From: an uncultured Roseovarius sp.
GTDB lineage: Bacteria; Pseudomonadota; Alphaproteobacteria; Rhodobacterales; Rhodobacteraceae
Direction: 5' to 3'
NCBI GenBank assembly: GCA_934501475.1
Contig: CAKSUL010000042.1
Span: 1-16,170 of the forward strand
Length of the DNA: 16,170 nt
This document shows positions 6,767 to 13,244 of this stretch, piece after piece. Under the pieces are notes generated by a model. The model worked only from the letters and a program-made list of their open reading frames with translations. It did no database searches and was not told the origin of the DNA. A program made the translations under genes and the position numbers. Within the stretch, counting starts at the first letter, position 1. Every line of letters starts with the position of its first letter.

Positions 6767-7309
6767 ATGAAAACCAAGATGATTGCAATGCTTTGCGCCG
6801 GTTTGGCGACGGTGCCGATCACGGCAACCGCCCAGTGCATCGACGCCTTCATGACCGGGTTTGACGAATATGAGCAGGGGCAACTGAGCGCCAAGGCGTC
6901 CTTCCGGGTCAATGAATTGCTGGTCCTGTGCTTTACGCCTGCACATTCGGGTTTCGTGTCGGTCTTTGATGCGCCGATCGAGGGCGATTTTCAGCAGCTT
7001 TATCCAAATGCCCTGACCCATCCGGGCGGCGAAACCTATGCCCCCGTCGAGGCGGGCACGCAATATTGCTTTGGCGGGCGCGACAGCTTTCCGCTGTATC
7101 ATCCCCCCGAGGAGGGGATCGGACTGGGCAAGATCTCGATCGCGCTGACCAGCAAGGAGGAATTTCAGCTGGATGACAGCGACTATGCCATTCCGGGTCA
7201 GAAGGTGAACAGATCCACCATGAACCTGCATCTGAGCAACCATCAGAAATCAGCGGCCAAATGCTCGGCGCGTGACGTGACCTATCTTGATTACCGCATC
7301 ACCAATTGA
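6767..7309 (+). CDS. secreted cysteine-containing DUF4384-like protein
   Basis: This is a 180-residue protein with a signal peptide (ATA|Q, after residue 22). The mature protein follows the DUF4384 strand order: SFRVNELLVLCFTP, GFVSVFDAPIEGDFQQLYPN, YAPVEAGTQYCFG, then a GLGKISIALTSKEEF strand. The LYPN hallmark is at 78-81. Four mature cysteines (24, 55, 101, 166) imply two disulfides, so this is a periplasmic or extracellular variant quite diverged from the first DUF4384 gene. The start is the ATG at 6767 with GAAAGG six bases upstream; a TTG nine codons earlier lacks these features. The trypsin gene follows after 13 bases, so a partner or regulatory role for the protease is plausible but inferred. 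Confidence 0.75.
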   Translation: MKTKMIAMLCAGLATVPITATAQCIDAFMTGFDEYEQGQLSAKASFRVNELLVLCFTPAHSGFVSVFDAPIEGDFQQLYPNALTHPGGETYAPVEAGTQYCFGGRDSFPLYHPPEEGIGLGKISIALTSKEEFQLDDSDYAIPGQKVNRSTMNLHLSNHQKSAAKCSARDVTYLDYRITN

Positions 7310-7322
7310 TCGGAGAAGAGTG

Positions 7323-8171
7323 ATGAAGACCCTTGTTTCCAAGTTTCTGACCACGGCCGTGATGGTGATCGGCCTCGGGTCGGTGGCCGTGGCACAGGCG
7401 CAGATGGAATGCGTTGATCCCAAATCGGGTCAACCGGCGCTGCGCATCGTCAACGGGGACCGCGCCAAGCCCGGCGACTGGCCGTTCATCGTCGCGCTTT
7501 ATCATCAGGGGCAGGGGTTTCAGTATTGTGGCGGCTCGCTGATCAATCAGGAATGGGTTCTGACGGCGGCGCATTGCTGGCCCGGTGACAACGATCCGGC
7601 CAACACATCCGTTCATCGTGCGGCCAGCACCGGCGAACTGGAGCCCAGCGGGCGCGGCATCGACAGGCTGATCGTGCATCCGGGCTATGACGCGCAGGAT
7701 GCCAATGTGCATGACATCGCCCTGCTCAAGCTCAGCCAGCCGTTCGACATTCCCAACAGTCAGCTTGCCATCCTGCCCACCAAGGCGGTCGAGGCCAAGC
7801 TGGCGGCGGTGCGCACCTGTTCCGAAGTGGCCGGATGGGGCACGCTGGAATACGGCGCGACCAGCGGATCGCGCTATCTGATGTCGGTGGATGTGCGTCA
7901 GTTGGAGACCGAAGTCTGCCGTGCCAGCTATGGTGCCCAGATCCGCAGCGGCAATGGCCCGCATCTGTGCGCCGGGTTCAAGGAGGGCGGCAAGGACAGC
8001 TGCCAGGGCGATAGCGGCGGCCCGCTGATCGTGCGTGACGGGCCGACCGGGTTCTTGCAGGTTGGCGTGGTCAGTTTTGGCAAGGGCTGCGCCTGGGAGG
8101 GGTTTCCCGGTGTCTATGCGCGCGTGTCCGATCACCGCGACTGGATCTTTGAGACGATCGAGGCGAACTGA
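7323..8171 (+). CDS. secreted trypsin-family (S1A) serine protease zymogen
   Basis: This 282-residue protein consists of a signal peptide (to about residue 27), a short propeptide, and a full chymotrypsin-fold domain beginning at Ile42 (R41|IVNG, the classic activation cleavage). The triad is His84 (LTAAHC), Asp131 (HDIALLKL) and Ser231 (GDSGGP). Asp225, six residues before Ser231, is the S1-pocket Asp, and the pocket glycines are present (SFGKGC, PGVY), so cleavage after Arg/Lys is expected, including possible self-activation. Cys69-Cys85, Cys199-Cys216 and Cys227-Cys256 are standard pairs. Cys30 (propeptide) and Cys166 are left over and could tether the propeptide. The ATG is preceded by GGAGAAGAG. 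It acts in the periplasm or outside the cell. Confidence 0.95.
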   Translation: MKTLVSKFLTTAVMVIGLGSVAVAQAQMECVDPKSGQPALRIVNGDRAKPGDWPFIVALYHQGQGFQYCGGSLINQEWVLTAAHCWPGDNDPANTSVHRAASTGELEPSGRGIDRLIVHPGYDAQDANVHDIALLKLSQPFDIPNSQLAILPTKAVEAKLAAVRTCSEVAGWGTLEYGATSGSRYLMSVDVRQLETEVCRASYGAQIRSGNGPHLCAGFKEGGKDSCQGDSGGPLIVRDGPTGFLQVGVVSFGKGCAWEGFPGVYARVSDHRDWIFETIEAN

Positions 8172-8174
8172 TCC

Positions 8175-8828
8175 ATGCGTCCGGGGCTGGCATATCTGGG
8201 CGCGGCGCTGATCGGATCGGCGCTTGCCGGTGGGTCGGCGCAGGCCGGGTGCGCGGGTCCGTTCCAGTTTCCGGTCGAGGAAATGGAGCAAAGCGTGTTC
8301 CAGCAGATCCTGCTGGCCACCCGGGGCGAGCTTGAGCATTTCTTTGATTTTTCCTTCGCGGCCTTCTGCATGGACGAAGAGGAATACGGCGCCTATTATG
8401 ACGTGCAGGAAAATACGCTGGTTGTCGGGGCGCAGTTCTTTCTGGATATCGCCAACCCGCCGGGCAACATCAACCGCGCGATTGCGGTCATCGCCCATGA
8501 GGCCGCCCACGCCTTTCAGACCAAGCACGGGCTGCTGAACATGCTGGTCGAGACCAATCCGCATCGGGTGAAATGCATCGAGTTGCACGCCGATTTTCTG
8601 GCCGGGGGCTATATGGGCTGGCGGGCGCGGCAATATGATGTCGATGCCAACAACATGGCCGAGATGTTCTATACCCTGGGTGACGGGGCAACGGGAAATG
8701 ACGGCCATCACGGGTTGGGGCCCGAGAGGTTCCTGTCGTTCAGGCAGGGGTTTCTGACGGTGACGGAAGATGAGATAACACTTTCAAGTATGGGGATTGC
8801 ATATGTTTCTCAAGCGAAATGTGACTGA
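8175..8828 (+). CDS. secreted HExxH zinc-metallopeptidase-like protein
   Basis: This is a 217-residue protein with a signal peptide (AQA|G, after residue 24). The AVIAHEAAHAFQ helix gives His108, Glu109 and His112 of an HExxH zinc site. Downstream CIELHADFLAGGY (Glu136, Asp140) resembles the ELQADCxAG motif that supplies the third ligand in neutral zinc metallopeptidases of the YpfJ/PF04228 type. The final GHHGLGPERFLSFRQGF matches their HG-x2-x-R-x3-F-x2-G-F ending. The four cysteines at 26, 65, 134 and 216 may form disulfides. Substrate unknown; peptidase activity is inferred from the motifs only. The ATG is 3 bases after the protease stop with GAGG upstream, and the end overlaps the next gene by 26 bases. 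Confidence 0.82.
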   Translation: MRPGLAYLGAALIGSALAGGSAQAGCAGPFQFPVEEMEQSVFQQILLATRGELEHFFDFSFAAFCMDEEEYGAYYDVQENTLVVGAQFFLDIANPPGNINRAIAVIAHEAAHAFQTKHGLLNMLVETNPHRVKCIELHADFLAGGYMGWRARQYDVDANNMAEMFYTLGDGATGNDGHHGLGPERFLSFRQGFLTVTEDEITLSSMGIAYVSQAKCD

Positions 8829-9528
8829 ATTTCAACGCCTTGTCGCAGGCGCCGTGATGGCGTTTGCCATGCTGGCCGGCGCGCCCGCACTGGCGCAGCA
8901 ATTCAAGATGAACCTTGGTTGCCCGACATTGGGCAGCGCCAATATCGGCCAATACACGATTGATGAGCTGAACGACCTTTGCCACAACAACACCGGGGCC
9001 GGGACGGTCAGCAGCAGCGGCGGCGGCGGCACCCAGCCGGCGCAGCAGGAATTCTCGGCCGCCGAAAACGGTGCTGCGCTCAGCTGTGGGCAGCACAAGG
9101 CGCTGGCGGCCTTTGCGCGCATGAACCCCGGTTTCGTCGAGGGAACGACCTCGCAGGCGGTGGTGGATAAATATTGCGGCGGCAAACCCGACAATGCGCT
9201 GCCCGAGGGCAGTCAGGTCGGCGGCGATCTGCTGTCGGGGATCTTCCGGTTCGAGCGCGGCTATCACACCCAGTATTCCGGGGCCAAGGCGCGGATCTGT
9301 CAGCCCTATTATTCGGGCGATGTGTTCATTGACCGGGGTCGGGTGCAGTTCACCTCGGGGGGGCATACATGGAAGGGCACGATCGCCAATAATTCCTACA
9401 TCTCGATCACCCGCGACGGCGTGACGCCGCGCCCCAAGAACCACACGGTGATCAGCGGCCCGATGACCGATGCGGAGCTATATAACGGCTATTGCGGCAG
9501 CGGGTTCTTCCGCCTCTCAGCGAAATAG
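8803..9528 (+). CDS. secreted cysteine-rich protein, unrecognised
   Basis: I cannot place this 241-residue protein in a known family. After a signal peptide (ALA|Q, residue 31) come a short segment with Cys40 and Cys60, a Ser/Gly-rich linker (about 65-80), a helical stretch with Cys95 and Cys125, and a beta-rich domain (about 145-240) with Cys166 and Cys231. This last part, with Trp190 and alternating strands closing at YCGSGFF, resembles in layout small lipocalin/avidin-like periplasmic domains, but that is a weak visual impression. Six mature cysteines suggest one disulfide per part. The ATG at 8803 lies inside the end of the previous gene. A GTG at 8821 is in frame but would leave the signal peptide short of basic residues. 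It could be a substrate, inhibitor or binding partner of the neighbouring hydrolases. Confidence 0.75.
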   Translation: MFLKRNVTEFQRLVAGAVMAFAMLAGAPALAQQFKMNLGCPTLGSANIGQYTIDELNDLCHNNTGAGTVSSSGGGGTQPAQQEFSAAENGAALSCGQHKALAAFARMNPGFVEGTTSQAVVDKYCGGKPDNALPEGSQVGGDLLSGIFRFERGYHTQYSGAKARICQPYYSGDVFIDRGRVQFTSGGHTWKGTIANNSYISITRDGVTPRPKNHTVISGPMTDAELYNGYCGSGFFRLSAK

Positions 9529-9535
9529 GTGATTG

Positions 9536-10441
9536 ATGATCAAGTATCTGACGGGACTGGCCAAAGCGGTGGCCATCTGCGCGGCGGCCATCTTTGCGCT
9601 GAGCGGCGCGGTGGCCTACGCCCAGGGCAGTGAGGGCTGTCTGGCCGCCGCCGATCTGCGCGACAAGGACATTCACCGCCATGCCGGGGTGCTGGATGGC
9701 AACCCGGATCTGTGCCTGTCGGAATTCCAATTCGAAGAGAACGGCCTGAACTGGCAGTTGACGATCATCGCCAACACAAGGCATGAGGCGGGCCCGACGA
9801 TCTATCTGCTGCATGACAATGAGAATGCCGCCTTTGACACGGCGATCTACAGCCTGCTGAAATACGGCGGCAAGCTGATCGCGGTCGAGGCGGCGGACGG
9901 GCGCGAATTCAACGGCCAGGACCCCAACCGCAATTTCGGCATGACCAAACCCGATACCGCGTCCTGCACGCAGATGAAGCGCAAGCCGGCGCCGATCTTT
10001 ACCCAGATGATGATGGATCTGCGCAACCGTTCGCAGGGCTTTATCCTGACGATGCACAACAACGCCGATGGTCATACCGGCAACGGTGGCAGCGGCGGCA
10101 TCAGTGCCGCGCGCCAGAGTGCGGTCATGAAGGGGATGATGGCCCCCAATGGCGGCGACGAGGACGACGCGATCCTGCTGGCCGGCACCACCCCGTTCGA
10201 GCAGGACAGCCGCGCGAAAAAGGCGACTGAGTTCTTTCACAAATTGGGCATCAACGTGATCTATGAGCATGTCACCCCCGAACGCAACGATTGTTCGTTC
10301 TCGAACCATGTCGTGCTGAAGGGCATCGCGCCCTATTACAACATCGAAGCCGAGCACGGCCATGTCGCCCAGCAAAAACACATGCTGGATGCGATGATGA
10401 AATTTCACCGCATCAAGGTGCGCAATGCCGGGGTAAAGTGA
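9536..10441 (+). CDS. secreted M14-carboxypeptidase-like metallohydrolase
   Basis: This is a 301-residue protein with a signal peptide (AYA|Q, residue 29). The motif order matches the M14 / succinylglutamate-desuccinylase superfamily: LLHDNE gives the H-x2-E zinc pair (His93, Glu96), DPNRNF (129-134) is the N-R substrate-binding motif of carboxypeptidases, TMHNN gives the third zinc ligand His174, and a late Glu (271 or 273, in NIEAEHGH) may be the general base. Cysteines 35, 60, 144 and 253 could pair. A role in trimming peptides or amidated wall material is an inference; the substrate is unknown. The start is the ATG at 9536, seven bases after the previous stop; a TTG one codon earlier is less likely. 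It is the last gene of the cluster, abutting the convergent UbiH-like gene with no gap. Confidence 0.8.
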   Translation: MIKYLTGLAKAVAICAAAIFALSGAVAYAQGSEGCLAAADLRDKDIHRHAGVLDGNPDLCLSEFQFEENGLNWQLTIIANTRHEAGPTIYLLHDNENAAFDTAIYSLLKYGGKLIAVEAADGREFNGQDPNRNFGMTKPDTASCTQMKRKPAPIFTQMMMDLRNRSQGFILTMHNNADGHTGNGGSGGISAARQSAVMKGMMAPNGGDEDDAILLAGTTPFEQDSRAKKATEFFHKLGINVIYEHVTPERNDCSFSNHVVLKGIAPYYNIEAEHGHVAQQKHMLDAMMKFHRIKVRNAGVK

Positions 10442-11662
10442 TCAGCCGCGCATCAGGGCGGGCAATTCACCGGTCAGCCCCGCCGCCTCGCGGATGAAAC
10501 CACGGCGCAGGGCCGGCACGGCGTTGATCGCCCCCATGCCCAGATTGCGCCCCAGCCGCAGCAGCGGGTTGTCATTTGAAAACAAACGGTTGCTGAGGTC
10601 GGTCGCGATGGCCAGCGTCATCGTGTCAAAGCGGCGCCATTGCTCGTAACGGGCTAGGACATCGGCGGCGGCGATGTCCTCGCCGCGTTGGCGCGCCTCA
10701 TCCAGCACCTGCGTGAGCGCCGCGACATCGCGCAGCCCCGCGTTCAGCCCCTGGCCGGCAATCGGGTGCATCCCATGCGCTGCGTCCCCGATCAGCGCCA
10801 CCCGATCCGCGATGAAACGGTCGGCGATGGTCAGGCCCAGCGGGTAGCTGAACCGCTTGCCGCGCAGCGAAATATCCCCCAGAAACGAGCCGAACCGCGG
10901 CTTGAGCACCTCAAGAAACGCGTCATCGTCCAGGGCAGCGAATTCGGCGGCGGTGGCGTTGGCCTCGCTCCAGACGATCAGCGACACATTGCCCGGCAGC
11001 GGCAGGATGGCCAGCGGACCGGCGGGCATGAAGAACTGATGCGCGACGCCGTGATGGGGCAGGGCGTGTTCAACCGCACAGACCAGCGCGGATTGCGCGT
11101 AGTCCCACCCGGTGCGGGTGATCCCTGCGCGCGTCGCCGTTCCCGAGGCCCGCCCGTCCGACCCCACCAGCAGCCGCGCCGTCACGCTCCCGCCGGATTT
11201 CAGCGTGACCGAGACGTGATCGCCAAACACCTCCTGCGCGGTGACACTATCGCCAGAGATCTGGGTGATCCGCGGTTCGGCGTCCATCGCATCCAGAAAG
11301 GCGCGGCGCAGGAACCTGTCCTCGCACATATGGCCCATCGGGCCTTCTTCGATCTCGCCGTGGTCGAACTGCATGAAGAACGGCGATGCCGGCCCGCTTC
11401 CGGCATGGCCGTCGCTGACCTTGATGTCCAGCATCGGCTGGGCATTGTCGCCAATGCGCGCCCAGACGCCGATCGCGCGCAGCAGCCTGACCGATGCCAG
11501 CGCCAGCGCATAGGCGCGCCCGTCGAAATCGGCATCCTTGCGGACCTTCTGGCTGAGGGCGTCGATCACCGTCACGCGGAACCCCGCCTGCGCGGTGGCA
11601 AGGGCAAGGGCCGGACCGTTCAGCCCGCCGCCCACAATCACGATATCGCTGTCATATGTCAT
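10442..11662 (-). CDS. UbiH/UbiF/Coq6-family FAD-dependent hydroxylase (ubiquinone biosynthesis)
   Basis: This is a 406-residue flavoprotein monooxygenase, expected to hydroxylate the ubiquinone precursor ring using NAD(P)H and oxygen. It has the GxGxxG dinucleotide fold at the start (VIVGGGLNG, residues 8-16, with Asp34 ending the second strand), the DG motif (LLVGSDGRAS, 164-173) and the GD motif (ALIGDAAHGMHPIAGQG, 289-305), the last being characteristic of ubiquinone hydroxylases. The ring position cannot be told from sequence alone, so I give no symbol; alphaproteobacteria may use one enzyme for several positions. The ATG at 11662 starts immediately before the fold, while the frame continues upstream without homology. 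It is divergent from the amidase gene. Confidence 0.9.
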   Translation of the reverse strand: MTYDSDIVIVGGGLNGPALALATAQAGFRVTVIDALSQKVRKDADFDGRAYALALASVRLLRAIGVWARIGDNAQPMLDIKVSDGHAGSGPASPFFMQFDHGEIEEGPMGHMCEDRFLRRAFLDAMDAEPRITQISGDSVTAQEVFGDHVSVTLKSGGSVTARLLVGSDGRASGTATRAGITRTGWDYAQSALVCAVEHALPHHGVAHQFFMPAGPLAILPLPGNVSLIVWSEANATAAEFAALDDDAFLEVLKPRFGSFLGDISLRGKRFSYPLGLTIADRFIADRVALIGDAAHGMHPIAGQGLNAGLRDVAALTQVLDEARQRGEDIAAADVLARYEQWRRFDTMTLAIATDLSNRLFSNDNPLLRLGRNLGMGAINAVPALRRGFIREAAGLTGELPALMRG

Positions 11663-11689
11663 GCCCCAAATATGGCCGCAGATGCGGGA

Positions 11690-11718
11690 TTGTCCATGCG
11701 CCCCGGTGCCGCTAGGGT
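11690..11718 (+). promoter_or_regulatory. weak candidate promoter of the amidase gene
   Basis: TTGTCC (11690-11695) and TAGGGT (11713-11718) are spaced by 17 bases in the 94-base divergent gap, matching the sigma-70 consensus at 4 and 3 of 6 positions. Transcription would start about 30 bases before the amidase ATG. The match is weak, and no clear partner on the - strand was found. Confidence 0.25.
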
Positions 11719-11756
11719 CAAATTCTGACGGATTTCGCAAGAAAAAGGGGCGGGCA

Positions 11757-13085
11757 ATGCAGGACTGGCTGTATATGAGCGCGGGCGACCTCGGGCGTGG
11801 CATCGCCAGCGGCGAGATTGACGCCGAGGCGCTGACGCGGACCTATCTGGATGCCATCGCCGCGCATCCATCGGCGCCGGACATCTATTCCGCCATCACC
11901 GAAAGCCGCGCCCTGAGCGAGGCGCGCGCAGCGGGCGAGCGTGCCCGCGCCGGGCGGCGTCTTGGGCTGTTGGATGGGGTGCCGATCAGCTGGAAAGACC
12001 TGTTCGACAGTGCCGGCACCGCGACCGAGGCCGGCAGCGCGCTGCTCAAGGGGCGCGTTCCCGCGCATGATTGCCGGGTGCTGCGCGACGCCACGGCGCA
12101 GGGTCTGGTCTGCCTTGGCAAGACCCATATGAGCGAATTCGCCTTTTCCGGTCTGGGGCTGAACCCGATAACCGCGACCTCGCCCAATGTGAACGACCCC
12201 GAGGCGGTGCCGGGGGGATCATCGTCGGGCGCGGCGGCCAGCGTGGCCTTTGGCCTTGCCGCCTGCGGAATCGGCAGCGACACGGGCGGGTCGGTGCGCC
12301 TTCCGGCGGCGTGGAACGATCTGGTGGGGTTGAAAACCACGTCGGGGCGGATCTCGCTTGAGGGGGTGGTGCCGCTGGCGGCGCGGTTCGACACGATCGG
12401 CCCGCTCTGCCGCAGCGTCGAGGACGCCGCGCTGATACTGGCGGTGCTGACGGCGCGCGCGCCGGTCGATCTGCGCGGGGCAACGCTGCGCGGGATGCGC
12501 TTTGCGGCGCTGCAGACCGTGGCGATGGAGGATATGCGCAAGGCGCCGCTGGCCGCCTATCAAGGCGCGGTCGAGCGGTTGCAGGCCGCTGGCGCGACGG
12601 TGGAAAAGCTGGAATCGCCCGAAGTGGCCGAAGCGATGCCGATGTCTGCCCTGTTGTTCAGCGCCGAGGCCTATGGCACCTGGGGCGAGTTGATCGAGTC
12701 CGACCCCGAGGCGATGTATGCCCCGATCCGCGACCGGTTCCGCGGCGGTGCGCTGTTCAAGGCGTCCGATTACGTCGCCGCCTGGCAGCGCCTCGATGCG
12801 CTGCGCGTCGATTGGGCGGCGCGGGTGGCGGGCTATGACGCGGTGATCATGCCATCCTCGCCGATCCTGCCGCCCAATCGGGCGCAGTTGCTGGCCGAGA
12901 ACGACTATTACGTGACCGAGAACCTGCTGGCGCTGCGCAACACGCGGATCGGCAACATGATGGGGCTGAGCGCGATCAGCCTGCCCACCGGCGTGCCCAG
13001 TTGCGGGATCATGCTGTGCGGCGTGGCAAACGGCGAAGAACGGTTGCTGCGGATCGCCAGTGCGGCCGAGGATGCGCTGGCTTAA
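11757..13085 (+). CDS. amidase-signature family amidohydrolase
   Basis: This is a 442-residue enzyme of the amidase signature superfamily, which hydrolyses carboxamides with a Ser-cisSer-Lys triad. Lys80 (ISWKD), Ser155 (PGGSSSG) and nucleophile Ser179 (SDTGGS) have exactly the 75- and 24-residue spacings of fatty acid amide hydrolase and GatA. The glycine/serine-rich signature region runs about 150-195. It lacks the extra features and gatB/gatC linkage that would make it GatA, so a small-molecule amidase is more likely; the substrate cannot be predicted. The ATG at 11757 has an AAGGGG site six bases upstream. The frame remains open much further upstream into the divergent gene, but that part is not family-like. 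No signal peptide, hence cytosolic. Confidence 0.92.
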   Translation: MQDWLYMSAGDLGRGIASGEIDAEALTRTYLDAIAAHPSAPDIYSAITESRALSEARAAGERARAGRRLGLLDGVPISWKDLFDSAGTATEAGSALLKGRVPAHDCRVLRDATAQGLVCLGKTHMSEFAFSGLGLNPITATSPNVNDPEAVPGGSSSGAAASVAFGLAACGIGSDTGGSVRLPAAWNDLVGLKTTSGRISLEGVVPLAARFDTIGPLCRSVEDAALILAVLTARAPVDLRGATLRGMRFAALQTVAMEDMRKAPLAAYQGAVERLQAAGATVEKLESPEVAEAMPMSALLFSAEAYGTWGELIESDPEAMYAPIRDRFRGGALFKASDYVAAWQRLDALRVDWAARVAGYDAVIMPSSPILPPNRAQLLAENDYYVTENLLALRNTRIGNMMGLSAISLPTGVPSCGIMLCGVANGEERLLRIASAAEDALA

Positions 13086-13098
13086 AGCGTTGGATTCA

Positions 13099-13110
13099 GG
13101 TATTTTTACC
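13099..13110. repeat. GGTA-N4-TACC motif, copy 1
   Basis: GGTATTTTTACC begins 13 bases after the amidase stop codon and is followed by the A-rich AAGAAAAAG. It differs at one of 12 positions from the copy at 13190-13201. The outer GGTA/TACC arms are self-complementary around a T-rich core. Its place behind a stop recalls 3'-end intergenic elements I associate with Rhodobacterales genomes; that is recollection, not a search. Confidence 0.5.
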
Positions 13111-13189
13111 AAGAAAAAGCCCGATCTGCCAAAAATGCCACAATCGCGCGGGGCCGGCGCGGTTTTGCTGGACCTGAAAGCCGGATTTC

Positions 13190-13201
13190 GGTAGTTTTAC
13201 C
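13190..13201. repeat. GGTA-N4-TACC motif, copy 2
   Basis: GGTAGTTTTACC lies 91 bases after copy 1 and 43 bases before the aminotransferase start codon. The 10-base palindrome GATCATGATC follows at 13213-13222. The pair could be operator half-sites for a regulator of the aminotransferase-ftsK transcript, or parts of an intergenic repeat. No convincing -35/-10 pair was seen between the copies and the gene. Confidence 0.45.
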
Positions 13202-13244
13202 GCAAACGGGGCGATCATGATCCCGGTATCTGAGGCAGTATTCA

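Noticed and set aside
7299..8711. A 470-codon open frame on the - strand opposite the trypsin and HExxH genes
   Set aside because: It is antisense to two genes with unmistakable catalytic motifs. Its translation is low-complexity (Gly, Arg, His, Leu rich) and resembles no family. Long antisense frames are expected at this GC content and third-position bias.
10457..10487. GGCGGG...CCCGCC potential stem near the convergent stops
   Set aside because: It lies within the UbiH-like coding region, has a long loop and no U-tract, and such stems are common at this GC content.
10688..11728. A 346-codon + strand open frame opposite the UbiH-like gene
   Set aside because: It is compositionally odd (Arg, Gln, His, Pro) and has no recognisable motif, whereas the other strand carries three FAD-hydroxylase motifs in order.
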